From the NCBI GenBank assembly GCA_041390125.1, contig JAWKQN010000007.1, positions 1 to 64,000 on the forward strand: 64,000 nucleotides of DNA, written 5' to 3'. The notes beneath the pieces are model-generated. The model did no database searches. It worked only from the letters and a program-made list of their open reading frames with translations, and was not told the origin of the DNA. Below are positions 26,601-33,694 of this stretch, piece after piece. The position numbers and the translations under genes are program-made. Origin of the DNA: Gemmatimonadota bacterium. GTDB lineage: Bacteria > Gemmatimonadota > Gemmatimonadetes > Longimicrobiales > Gaopeijiaceae. Within the stretch, counting starts at the first letter, position 1, and each line of letters starts with the position of its first letter.

Positions 26601-26977
26601 CCGCCCGCATCCAGCGCGCGGGTGGGCTCGTGGGCGTGGGCGGTCACGGACAGCTGCAGGGGCTCGGGTACCACTGGGAGATGTGGGCGCTGGCGCTGGG
26701 CGGGATGACGCCGCGCGAGGTGCTGAAGGCGGCCACCCTCGACGGGGCTCGCATCATCGGCTTCGCGGAGGATCTGGGCAGCCTCGAGCCGGGCAAGCTC
26801 GCGGATCTCGTGGTGTTGGAGGAGAATCCGCTCCAGGACATCCGCAACACCAACACGGTGCAGTGGGTCATGAAGAACGGCGAGCTGTACGACGGCGACA
26901 CGCTGGACCAGATCTGGCCGGTGCAGAGGCCGCTGGCGCCGTTCTGGTGGTGGGACGCGGGGCCGCCTCGGCACTGA
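23675..26977 (+). CDS. Secreted TolB-propeller / amidohydrolase fusion
   Basis: The protein has 1100 residues from ATG 23675, with a signal peptide (MRIPRALILSLLATAF to VFALQ). Residues about 30-690 hold PD40/TolB-type propeller repeats (SPDGEWIAFISDRDG, SPDGRHLVYG, SPDGRWIAYVTWD), interrupted by a Gly-rich insert near residues 169-189. The C-terminal ~380 residues are an amidohydrolase: TVITMNGDEVIENADLVV, FIDTHAHW (metal ligands H751, H753), LTHAIDGFHGNEHTLPV, and the typical GLVGVGGHGQ and EDLGSLEPGKLADLVVLEENP end. Such fusions hydrolyse amide or ester bonds in peptides or amides in the periplasm. The gene is preceded by about 150 bp of non-coding DNA after the PBP gene. Confidence 0.92.
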   Translation: MRIPRALILSLLATAFTSLPVFALQQAADSARRDLPLEPVRTVEFDTDEGTWISLDVTPDGQAIVFELLGDLYRLPMEGGRATRLTEGMAYDNQPRVSPDGEWIAFISDRDGADNLWIARVDGSEPRKLTRETQNAVISPVWTPDSEYIVYTERGRNTELHMVHRNGGAGLTLGGGGSGGGGGNGGGGASRPAELGAALSPDGRYVYMARAGGGPGQGFPEWQVARRDLQTGDVDVLTQAQGSAIRPLLSPDGRHLVYGTRHETQSGLRIRDLQTGADRWLVYPIQRDEIESGGAPSRDLLPGYAFTPDGSAVLFTEEGHIKRVSVADGAVRVIPFEARVALDVGPELDFPYRVPQGPVRARLVQDPRLSPDGRRLAFSVLTKLYVMDLPDGTPRRLTAADAWEFKPVWSPDGRWIAYVTWDMEGGHVWKIRSDGSGQPQRLTSVEAFYTDLAFSPDGTRLVGLRGNAYMRHQTFSEFGGLRIPLDLVWLDANGGDVHLVAPARGLGVPHFAGDPERIFVYSREGLISLRYDGTDRRTHLKVTGPQSPRSPQPPPAEAVLMRPDGRWALAAVENQLWVVAVPPVQSDPASVSVRSPSVPAKRITDIGADYFAWTDDGATLTWGIGSTFYQRPFASLDFTPESGGGRAGGARSDSTGADSASVAAALDEDPSVVAVEIVMEFPRATPSGTMALRGATVITMNGDEVIENADLVVTDNRITALGPRGSVTLPMGARELDVSGRFIVPGFIDTHAHWEFRTHDVLEPQNWSLVANLAYGVTAGLDVQTSTNDYFAYQDLVETGQSLGQRAFMTGPGIFASNDFQSYEATLRYLRRYQHHYRTPNIKSYMVGNRKQRQWVVQAAKELQLMPTTEGGRDLRLDLTHAIDGFHGNEHTLPVVPLFKDVVELYARTGIAYTPTLLVQYGGPIAEEYFYTTTEVHDDPKLNRFYPHNTLDDLSRRRGRWVREDEFSFDEAAAAAARIQRAGGLVGVGGHGQLQGLGYHWEMWALALGGMTPREVLKAATLDGARIIGFAEDLGSLEPGKLADLVVLEENPLQDIRNTNTVQWVMKNGELYDGDTLDQIWPVQRPLAPFWWWDAGPPRH

Positions 26978-27023
26978 GGCGGGTTGGGCCCCGCAGGCCG
27001 TCAGGGTTGGCCGACCGGGCCCT

Positions 27024-27680
27024 TCAGCGGCTCGCGCGGACCGCGCCGGGCGACCGCGCCGCCTGCATCCAGCCCGCCAGCACGAGCAGCGCGGCCACGC
27101 CGCCGGTGGCCAGCGCGGGGAGCGTGACCGCCCGTGGCATCAACCCCCGCACCGCGCTCATCACCACCACCCCCGCCAGGCCCCCCAGCACGTAGCCGGC
27201 CATCTCGAGCCGGGTCGGCCGCCAGCGCACCACCGCCGGGCGGCGGGCTGGCCGGAAGAACAGCGGCTTCAACCGGTCCCAGTCCCAGCACAGCAGGAAG
27301 AGGCCGGCCACCAGCATCGGAGCCGTGATGAACGGCGTGCCGGTGAAGCCCACGGCCACGGTGATGACGAAGATGTTGAGGATGATGGGGAAGAAGATCA
27401 CCGCCCCCAGCGTGGACGTGGCCGGGATCAGGATCAACACCGCCGCGGTCAACTGCGCCCACCCGATGAACTGCCACCAGGCCCCGGTGCGGTGCAGCGC
27501 GTCGAAGAAGTACCCGACGGACGTGTCCAGACCCAGGGTGGTGAAGGGCCGGCCCATGATCTTCACCAGCGAGGTGGGGATGAAGCCGAGCGCGAGCAGG
27601 ATGCGCGTCACCACCGCGAGGCGCTGGAAGACGGGGTGGGCCCGGGCCCGAGCGTGCAGGCGGTCGAGGCGGTCCTCCAT
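27024..27680 (-). CDS. DoxX-like membrane protein
   Basis: This 218-residue protein has four or five helices. Segments ILLALGFIPTSLVKIMGRPF, GYFFDALHRTGAWWQFIGWAQLTAAVLILIP and the following FFPIILNIFVITVAVGFTGTP fit the DoxX-like 4-helix fold, with a C-terminal extension (EMAGYVLGGLAGVVVMSAVRG) adding a further pair of helices. Such proteins are membrane quinone- or thiol-linked proteins in some bacteria, but many have no known role. It is convergent with the amidohydrolase gene (46 bp between stops). Confidence 0.7.
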   Translation of the reverse strand: MEDRLDRLHARARAHPVFQRLAVVTRILLALGFIPTSLVKIMGRPFTTLGLDTSVGYFFDALHRTGAWWQFIGWAQLTAAVLILIPATSTLGAVIFFPIILNIFVITVAVGFTGTPFITAPMLVAGLFLLCWDWDRLKPLFFRPARRPAVVRWRPTRLEMAGYVLGGLAGVVVMSAVRGLMPRAVTLPALATGGVAALLVLAGWMQAARSPGAVRASR

Positions 27681-27836
27681 GTCGTGTCGTCCTTTGGCGA
27701 GCGGGAGCGGTGCAGTGGGAAGGATGCCGCGGTGCCCCCTACGACGGGGGCGGCTGGGCAGGTTCGCGAACGGAGTCCCCCGGAGGGCGCCGACGCCGCC
27801 CGACCCTGGCCGCCCACGGCGTCTTCCGCAATCGGA

Positions 27837-29144
27837 TCAGAGCCATCCCCGCGCCCGCGCCACGGCCACCGCCCGGGTGCGTGACGTCACGCCCAACCTG
27901 CCGAACACCGCGCGCAGGTGCGTCTTGACCGTGCTCAACGAGACGTCGAGCGCGCGGGCGATGGCCTTGTTGGAGTCGCCCGCTGCCGCTCGCCGCAGCA
28001 CCTCGAGCTGCCGCGCGCTGAGCGGGGCATCGGAGTCGGCGGGTGACGCCGCCGACCGCACGCGCTGCGCCCAGCCCGCGGTGGCGGGACGGGTCGCGGC
28101 GCGCTCCAGCAGACGGGACCGCAGCGCAGGATCGCCGTCCAGGTGCACGCGGACGAAGCCGCCCTCCTCTCCCGCCGCGAGCGCCTCCGTCCAGAGCCGG
28201 TCCGCCGCGCCCGATCGTCCGAGCGCCTCCTCCGCCACGGCGCGCGCACCCAGGGCACGCGTCCGGTACCAGCGCCGTGTGTGTCCCGCGGCGCGCTCCA
28301 GCTGACAGGCCGTCCGCGCGAGCGCCTCCCATCGGCCGCTCGCCTCCAACACGGCGACCGCCTGTTCGATCTCGTGGAGGCGGGCCGTCAGCTCCGGCGT
28401 GGCCATCGCCTCCAGCTCCGCGGCGCGGTAGTCGTAGGTGCGCAGCCACTCGTCCACTCCCTGCAGGGCGCCGGTGCCCAGCGCGAGCTGCACGCGCGTC
28501 GCCGCGAGCCATTCGCGATTGCGCAACGTCATGGGCTCCGCCACGATGGCCTCCAGCTCCTGGAGCCAGCGCTGTGCGTTCTCGCGCTCGCCCCGCACGG
28601 CATGCAGTCGGGCTCGCATGCGGGCCACGCCGCTGCGCACGCCCGGGGCGTCGGGGCCTGCCGTGGTCCAGGCCCGGGTCAGGGCGTCCTCGGCTTCGTC
28701 CAGCCGATTCCACTCGTACAGCACATAGCCGCGGAACTGCCACGCGAGGGCGCTCGCGCGCGCTGCGTCGGTCCCCGTGGCACGCGCCAGATCGAGCGCA
28801 GCGTCGCAGCGGTCGAGCGCAGCATGGAAGTCCCCCGCCAGGAGCGACACGCTGCCGAGCAGCGCGCGCGCCGGGACGGCCAGATCCGGCCGCTCCAGCC
28901 GATCGGAGACCTCCGCGAGCACGATGCAGGCGTCGGCCTGGACGTCGGGACGGCCGCTGAAGCGGAAGGCCGCCTGCAGCAGGCTCCCGAGCCGGAAGCG
29001 TCGCTCCGCGTCCTCGGGCGGCACGAGCTCGCGGGCGCGCTGCGTCTCCGCGATCAGCGCATCCACACGTCCTTCGCGCAGCGCCCGGGCCGCGGCCTCC
29101 ATGTGCGCCGTGGCCGCGTCCAGGCGCTCGTCCGTCATCGTCAC
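27837..29144 (-). CDS. LuxR-family HTH regulator with TPR-like N-terminus, no ATPase domain
   Basis: The protein has about 435 residues. The C-terminal ~65 residues (PLSARQLEVLRRAAAGDSNKAIARALDVSLSTVKTHLRAVFGRLGV) are a LuxR-type helix-turn-helix. The rest is helical and Ala/Arg-rich, like the TPR region of MalT-type regulators. There is no Walker A or B motif, so it lacks the ATPase part of that family. Start choice: GGGGAGG directly abuts an ATG at 29150, leaving no spacer, so the GTG at 29144 (6 bp spacing) or ATG at 29138 is more likely. It is divergent from the metal-motif-less MBL gene and may control it. Confidence 0.82.
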   Translation of the reverse strand: MTMTDERLDAATAHMEAAARALREGRVDALIAETQRARELVPPEDAERRFRLGSLLQAAFRFSGRPDVQADACIVLAEVSDRLERPDLAVPARALLGSVSLLAGDFHAALDRCDAALDLARATGTDAARASALAWQFRGYVLYEWNRLDEAEDALTRAWTTAGPDAPGVRSGVARMRARLHAVRGERENAQRWLQELEAIVAEPMTLRNREWLAATRVQLALGTGALQGVDEWLRTYDYRAAELEAMATPELTARLHEIEQAVAVLEASGRWEALARTACQLERAAGHTRRWYRTRALGARAVAEEALGRSGAADRLWTEALAAGEEGGFVRVHLDGDPALRSRLLERAATRPATAGWAQRVRSAASPADSDAPLSARQLEVLRRAAAGDSNKAIARALDVSLSTVKTHLRAVFGRLGVTSRTRAVAVARARGWL

Positions 29145-29247
29145 CCGCATCCTCCCCGTGGGTCGTCCTTCTGACCGATACCACTACGCCACGCCCCGGG
29201 CGAGGCTTCACGCTCGACGGGCGCGGACCGCTGGAGGGGAGGAGAGG

Positions 29248-30651
29248 ATGCGGAGGGCGTGGAAGGCGGGGATGGTCATGATAGGGCTCCTGACGCCGGC
29301 GGCGGCCGCGGCCCAGGTGGAGCCGGCGGCGCGGGCCGTGGTGGAGCGGGCGGTGGAGGCCATGGGCGGCGAAGCGGCGCTGCGTGGGGTCGAGCGCGTG
29401 CGGCTGGACATGATGACCCAGTGGCAGCGCACCCGGTACGACGGGCGTCCCGCCGGCGACCGGCCCTCGTTCGAGCCCCACACGGACGTGCGCGACTACA
29501 CGATCCCCGCGTGGCGCAACACGCGGGAGTTCGGTCCCCGGCGCATCGTGAACGTGGTCCGGGACAGCGTCGCGATCACCGACCTCGGGAACGGGTTCCA
29601 GACCCAGAGCGTCGCCTATGTGGACGAGCGCGACGAACTCTTCGTCTACACACCCGACCGGCTGATGCTGAGGGCGTTGGACGCGCCCAGCCTGACCCTC
29701 GGCGCCGACACGACCCTCGCGGGCGAGCGCTACCGGCAGGTGCGCGCCCGCCTGGACGGCCGCCTCGCGGTCACGATCGCGTTCCACGCCGGAACCGGCC
29801 TGCCCGCCGTGCTACGATTCCGCCAGGGACATCCCAACGACTTCGGGCTGGTCCCGTTCGGAGCCATGGAGGTCGAGGTCGCCTACGCCGGCTGGCAGTC
29901 CAGCGGGGGGATCCACATCCCGACCCAGTGGGACATCGCGCGGGCCGGCAGCCCCTACAAGCGCATGACCGTCCAGCGGGTCGTTTTCAACCCGGACTTC
30001 CCAGCCGACTCGTTCGCGGTGTCGGATTCGCTGCGCCACGCGTTCGTCGCCACCCGGGCGCCCATGCACGACCGTCCGGTGGATTCGGTCACCGTCGCCA
30101 CCGACGGGCTGGTGCAGGTGCACGGGTTCGGTTTTCCGGCCGGCGCGTTGCGCGTCGGGGAGGCGTGGCTGCTCCTCGAGGCCGGGCACGCGCCACTCTC
30201 GCTCGAGCGGGGTCGCGAAGCGCTGGCGCGGTCGGGCGTGCCTGCCCCGACCGGCGCGCTGGTCGTCGGGGCGCGCCCGGGCAACGGTGGGGTGGTCAGC
30301 CTCGTCCGGGAGGGCATCCCGGTCTGGACGTCCCGCGCGGCGGCGCCCTTCCTCGACGTCATGCTCGCCAACGAAGGGGTGCCCGCCCGCAACGTCACCG
30401 TGGTCGCCGAAGGCACCTGGGTGGAGCTGGGTGGGGCGCGGGTCCGGCTGGAGCCCGTGGACCTGCCCGACGTGCACGGCTCCCTGCTGCTGTGGTCGCC
30501 CACGCTGCGCTGGCTGTGGGCGCCGGACGCGATCACGCCGCTGGACCTGTCCTTCGTGCGGGCCGCGGCCGCCGCCCACGGCTGGGACGTCCGCGCGGTC
30601 GGGACGCCCCGGGGGCTGTGGGTGGAGGAGGAGGGGGGCGAGGGCCGGTGA
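29248..30651 (+). CDS. Secreted protein with degenerate metallo-beta-lactamase-like domain
   Basis: This 467-residue secreted protein starts at ATG 29248 with a signal peptide ending AAAQ. Residues about 25-285 look like an outer-membrane lipoprotein-sorting-type domain (VVERAVEAMGGEAALRGVERV; PAVLRFRQGHPNDFGLVPFG). About 290-467 follow the metallo-beta-lactamase fold pattern (DGLVQVHGFGFPAGALRVGEAWLLLEA and ADLIT-like positions; LPDVHGSLLLWSPTLRWLWAPD), but where HxHxDH should be the sequence reads GARPGNGG. The metal site is therefore missing, so it is more likely a binding or structural protein than an active hydrolase. It is divergent from the LuxR-type gene, 103 bp between starts. Confidence 0.6.
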   Translation: MRRAWKAGMVMIGLLTPAAAAAQVEPAARAVVERAVEAMGGEAALRGVERVRLDMMTQWQRTRYDGRPAGDRPSFEPHTDVRDYTIPAWRNTREFGPRRIVNVVRDSVAITDLGNGFQTQSVAYVDERDELFVYTPDRLMLRALDAPSLTLGADTTLAGERYRQVRARLDGRLAVTIAFHAGTGLPAVLRFRQGHPNDFGLVPFGAMEVEVAYAGWQSSGGIHIPTQWDIARAGSPYKRMTVQRVVFNPDFPADSFAVSDSLRHAFVATRAPMHDRPVDSVTVATDGLVQVHGFGFPAGALRVGEAWLLLEAGHAPLSLERGREALARSGVPAPTGALVVGARPGNGGVVSLVREGIPVWTSRAAAPFLDVMLANEGVPARNVTVVAEGTWVELGGARVRLEPVDLPDVHGSLLLWSPTLRWLWAPDAITPLDLSFVRAAAAAHGWDVRAVGTPRGLWVEEEGGEGR

Positions 30652-30666
30652 GCTGGCCGTCGGCCC

Positions 30667-30696
30667 GTGGGACCCGCCGCGCGTGGCGGGCCCCAC
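30667..30696. terminator. Bidirectional terminator-like hairpin
   Basis: GTGGG + CCCGCC pairs with GGCGGG + CCCAC across a 6-nt loop with a single A/C mismatch. The hairpin is between the stops of the convergent MBL-like (30651) and M14 (30722) genes. It is symmetrical enough to serve both strands, but there is no T-run on either side. Confidence 0.45.
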
Positions 30697-30721
30697 CGGC
30701 GACAGCCCTTGGTCCGATCCG

Positions 30722-33463
30722 CTAGCGGCGGCTCCGCCCCTCGTCGGGCGTGGCCGTATCCTCCAGCACCTCCGGCGGCGTCCAGAACGCGCTGTTGTCC
30801 GGGGTCGCGCCCGCCACGGCCTGCGTGTAGAGCGCCGCGTTGAACAGGATGCGGAAGTTGCCGAAGGGCTGTCCCCGCCACTGGGGCTTCATCCCCAGCA
30901 GGATGACGCGGCCTTCGCCGTGCTTCACGTCCACGCCGGCGGCGTAGCCGTTGAGGTGCTCCTCGCCCAGCAGATACCCGGACATGAGCGGGGAGCCGTT
31001 CTCCGGGTACTTGGCGAACACCGCGCCTTCGAACCCTTCGTCCGTCGTGAAGACCGGGCTCCGGCCCACGACCACGGCGGCGGGGTTGGGCATGCCGGAC
31101 ATCAGCGGGTGGGCGGGATCGACCTCCATCTCCACGATGGAGCCGCTCATGAAGAAGTCCGTGGATTCCACGTCCGCCACTACGTTGCGGACGGGTAGAT
31201 GGAGCTGGTCGATGGCCCACAGCGCGCTGTTGTTGAGCGTCACCAGCGTGCCGCCGGCGCGCACGAAGGCGTCCACGGCGCGCACGCCCTCCGGGCCCAG
31301 GCCCCCGGCGTAGCGGGCGGGCACCGAGCCTGGGGCGAAGCCCTCCATGATGGAGCGACCGGACATGTCCACGACGACCAGCACGTCGTACCGGTCCCGC
31401 AGCTGTCCCGCCAGCACGTCCGCGTTGTAGACGTTCTGGAAGTCGAAGTCGAAGCGCTCCAGCACCCAGCGGGTCCAGCCCTCGTCCATGCTGGCGTCCC
31501 AGGGCCGGTAGAGACCGATCCGAGGCTTCTGCACGGTGGGGCCGCTGGCATTGGCGCGCGTGGTCTGCACGTGCAGGTCGCGCGCGGCCGTCTCCGCGGC
31601 GCCGAAGCCGCTCACGAGGAAATGCCCGGACGTGCCCGGCGAGCCGTCCTCCGCGGGCGTGCCTGCCTGGAAGCGCACCTGAGCGCCCGCCGCCCAGGCC
31701 CGGTTGAGCAGGCGGAAGGCGTTGTTCTGGCGGGCGTCGATCACCACGGCGTTGCCGCCGCCGCTGATGCGTCCGGGCGGGGGCACGATGGCGGTGGCCA
31801 CCGGATCGGAGTCGAAGCCCACTCCGATGGGCGAGTCGAACGCCGAGGCGTCCTCCACGTCGGCGTCCCAGGCGGTGGCCTCCCCGCGCACGGGCTCCAG
31901 GGCGTCCCGCACGGAACCCTCCAGCGGCGCGGCCGCCTCCACGACCCGCACCCCCATCTGGTAGGGAAGCGTCCAGCCCGAGACGTCGTAGGGCTGATCC
32001 GGGGGCCCCTCGGGGTACTCGCGCAGGTCCGGATACTCCTGCACGTCGAAGAGCTGCCGTACGTAGTTGGCGAACGGCTGGTCCATGGGGATCACCCAGG
32101 TGCCGGCGGCGTGCGCCACGCCCTCGACCGTCACGGCCTGGGTCAGCCGATGCACCTCGATCCCGTTGAAGGCGAGGCGTCGCAGCATCTCGACGGCCGC
32201 CACCGGATCCGCCTGCTCCGGTGAGATGAAGTAGGCGTAGGGCGGCGCGGCCGTGTACTGCTCGATCACGTCGCGGCCGGCCTGATAGCGGTTGTAGAGC
32301 AGGTCCGTCTTGTACTTGGCCGCGATGTCCAGCACCGAGATGGACGCCGTCAGCATGTAGTCCACGGCGTCGCGCAGATGCCACCAGCCTCCCGCCCAGG
32401 GGCTGGAGTACAGCGACTGGGGCCGCAGATCACGCGTGCGGGCGGGAAAGTCCTCGATCGTGTAGAAGTGGGGCGTGGCGTAGCGGTAGAGCGCGGTCTC
32501 GGTGAGGAGCGAGACCACGTTGTGGAAGTTGTTGGCGTGGTCCATGAAGCCGGGATACCAGTTGTCGAACCCGGTGCCCATGTGGGTGGCACCCTTCTGT
32601 CCCCGTTCCTCGAGGGCGGCTGCCATGCTCATCCCGATGAGGTTCACCGTCCGCCACATGAGCGGATGCACGTACGGACTGACCGGCTCGGCGAACGGCG
32701 GGATCCAGATCCGGGTGGGGAAGGGGGACGACTGGTGGTGGTTGTACAGGATCTGGGGCTCGTACTCGCGCGCCACCCGTGTCGCCATCCGGGACTCGAT
32801 CTGATTGATCATGTAGCCGTCCCGGTTGTTGTCGTGCCCGATGTACTTCTGGTACAGGAACGGCGTAGGCGCGACCTCGTACGGCGTCCCCAGGTTGGAG
32901 CGGTACCACTCCGCCACGAGGGTCTGCCCGTCCGGGTTGATGGACGGCCAGAGCATGAGGATGACGTTGTCCAGGATGGCCTGGATCTCCGGATCCCCGT
33001 CGCCGGTCACCAGGTCGTAGGCGAGCTGGATGGTATGCTGGGCGTGCGCGACCTCGGTCGCGTGCAGCCCGCCGTCGATCCACACGATGGCCTTGCCGTC
33101 GCGGGCCAGCTGCCGGGCCTCCTCCTCTCCCAACCCCTCCGGATGGGCCAGGCGGCGCGCCGTCTCCAGGTGGCGGTCGAGGGCCTGCAGGTTGGCCGCG
33201 GAGGAGATCAGCGCGATGTAGACCGGGCGTCCGAAGGAGGACTCGCCGACCTGCCGCAGCTGGAGCCGGTCCGTGGCGCCGTCCAGGCGCTGGAAGTAGG
33301 CCAGCGACTCCTCGAAGGTGGCCAGGTGGAAGTCGGCGCCCACCCGGTGACCGAGGACGGATTCGGGGGTCGGGATCTGGGCCGCGAGCGGCGGGGCAGC
33401 GAGGAGCGCGGCGAGCAGCGCAAGCGGGGCCGGACGGGCTAGCGGCCTGCGGGACTGGAACAT
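30722..33463 (-). CDS. Secreted M14 zinc carboxypeptidase
   Basis: The protein has 913 residues with a signal peptide (MFQSRRPLAR to PLAAQ). The M14 metal motif HxxE is H134 and E137 (GGLHATE), preceded by WIDG. The third-ligand region is YNHHQSSP (His242/243), and NNRDGY at 212-217 resembles the substrate-binding Arg/Asn region. The C-terminal half is a glutamine-amidotransferase-like or Ig-type extension (VGRSPVFTTDEGFEGAVFAKYP; GRVILLGMKPQWRGQPF) common in long M14 proteins. It should trim C-terminal residues from peptides in the periplasm. It is divergent from the first SusC gene, 231 bp apart, so both may be co-regulated. Confidence 0.9.
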   Translation of the reverse strand: MFQSRRPLARPAPLALLAALLAAPPLAAQIPTPESVLGHRVGADFHLATFEESLAYFQRLDGATDRLQLRQVGESSFGRPVYIALISSAANLQALDRHLETARRLAHPEGLGEEEARQLARDGKAIVWIDGGLHATEVAHAQHTIQLAYDLVTGDGDPEIQAILDNVILMLWPSINPDGQTLVAEWYRSNLGTPYEVAPTPFLYQKYIGHDNNRDGYMINQIESRMATRVAREYEPQILYNHHQSSPFPTRIWIPPFAEPVSPYVHPLMWRTVNLIGMSMAAALEERGQKGATHMGTGFDNWYPGFMDHANNFHNVVSLLTETALYRYATPHFYTIEDFPARTRDLRPQSLYSSPWAGGWWHLRDAVDYMLTASISVLDIAAKYKTDLLYNRYQAGRDVIEQYTAAPPYAYFISPEQADPVAAVEMLRRLAFNGIEVHRLTQAVTVEGVAHAAGTWVIPMDQPFANYVRQLFDVQEYPDLREYPEGPPDQPYDVSGWTLPYQMGVRVVEAAAPLEGSVRDALEPVRGEATAWDADVEDASAFDSPIGVGFDSDPVATAIVPPPGRISGGGNAVVIDARQNNAFRLLNRAWAAGAQVRFQAGTPAEDGSPGTSGHFLVSGFGAAETAARDLHVQTTRANASGPTVQKPRIGLYRPWDASMDEGWTRWVLERFDFDFQNVYNADVLAGQLRDRYDVLVVVDMSGRSIMEGFAPGSVPARYAGGLGPEGVRAVDAFVRAGGTLVTLNNSALWAIDQLHLPVRNVVADVESTDFFMSGSIVEMEVDPAHPLMSGMPNPAAVVVGRSPVFTTDEGFEGAVFAKYPENGSPLMSGYLLGEEHLNGYAAGVDVKHGEGRVILLGMKPQWRGQPFGNFRILFNAALYTQAVAGATPDNSAFWTPPEVLEDTATPDEGRSRR

Positions 33464-33694
33464 GGGCCTCTCGGGCGGAACGGACGGGCCGGCGATCGGG
33501 TGCCGGGAAACCGGCCGAATATGGACCGCCGGGCTTCGAGGCGGAAGCCGAGTCCCGCCGCCATATCCACCGCCGGATGGCGTAATGGTTCCGGGGCGGG
33601 GAATCGACTACTTTCCCGACCTGGCGTGGCTCGCGGGCCCGGGTTTCCCGCCGAGGTGCGCCGACTCGTGCCTCTGAGCAGAGGAGACAACGTC

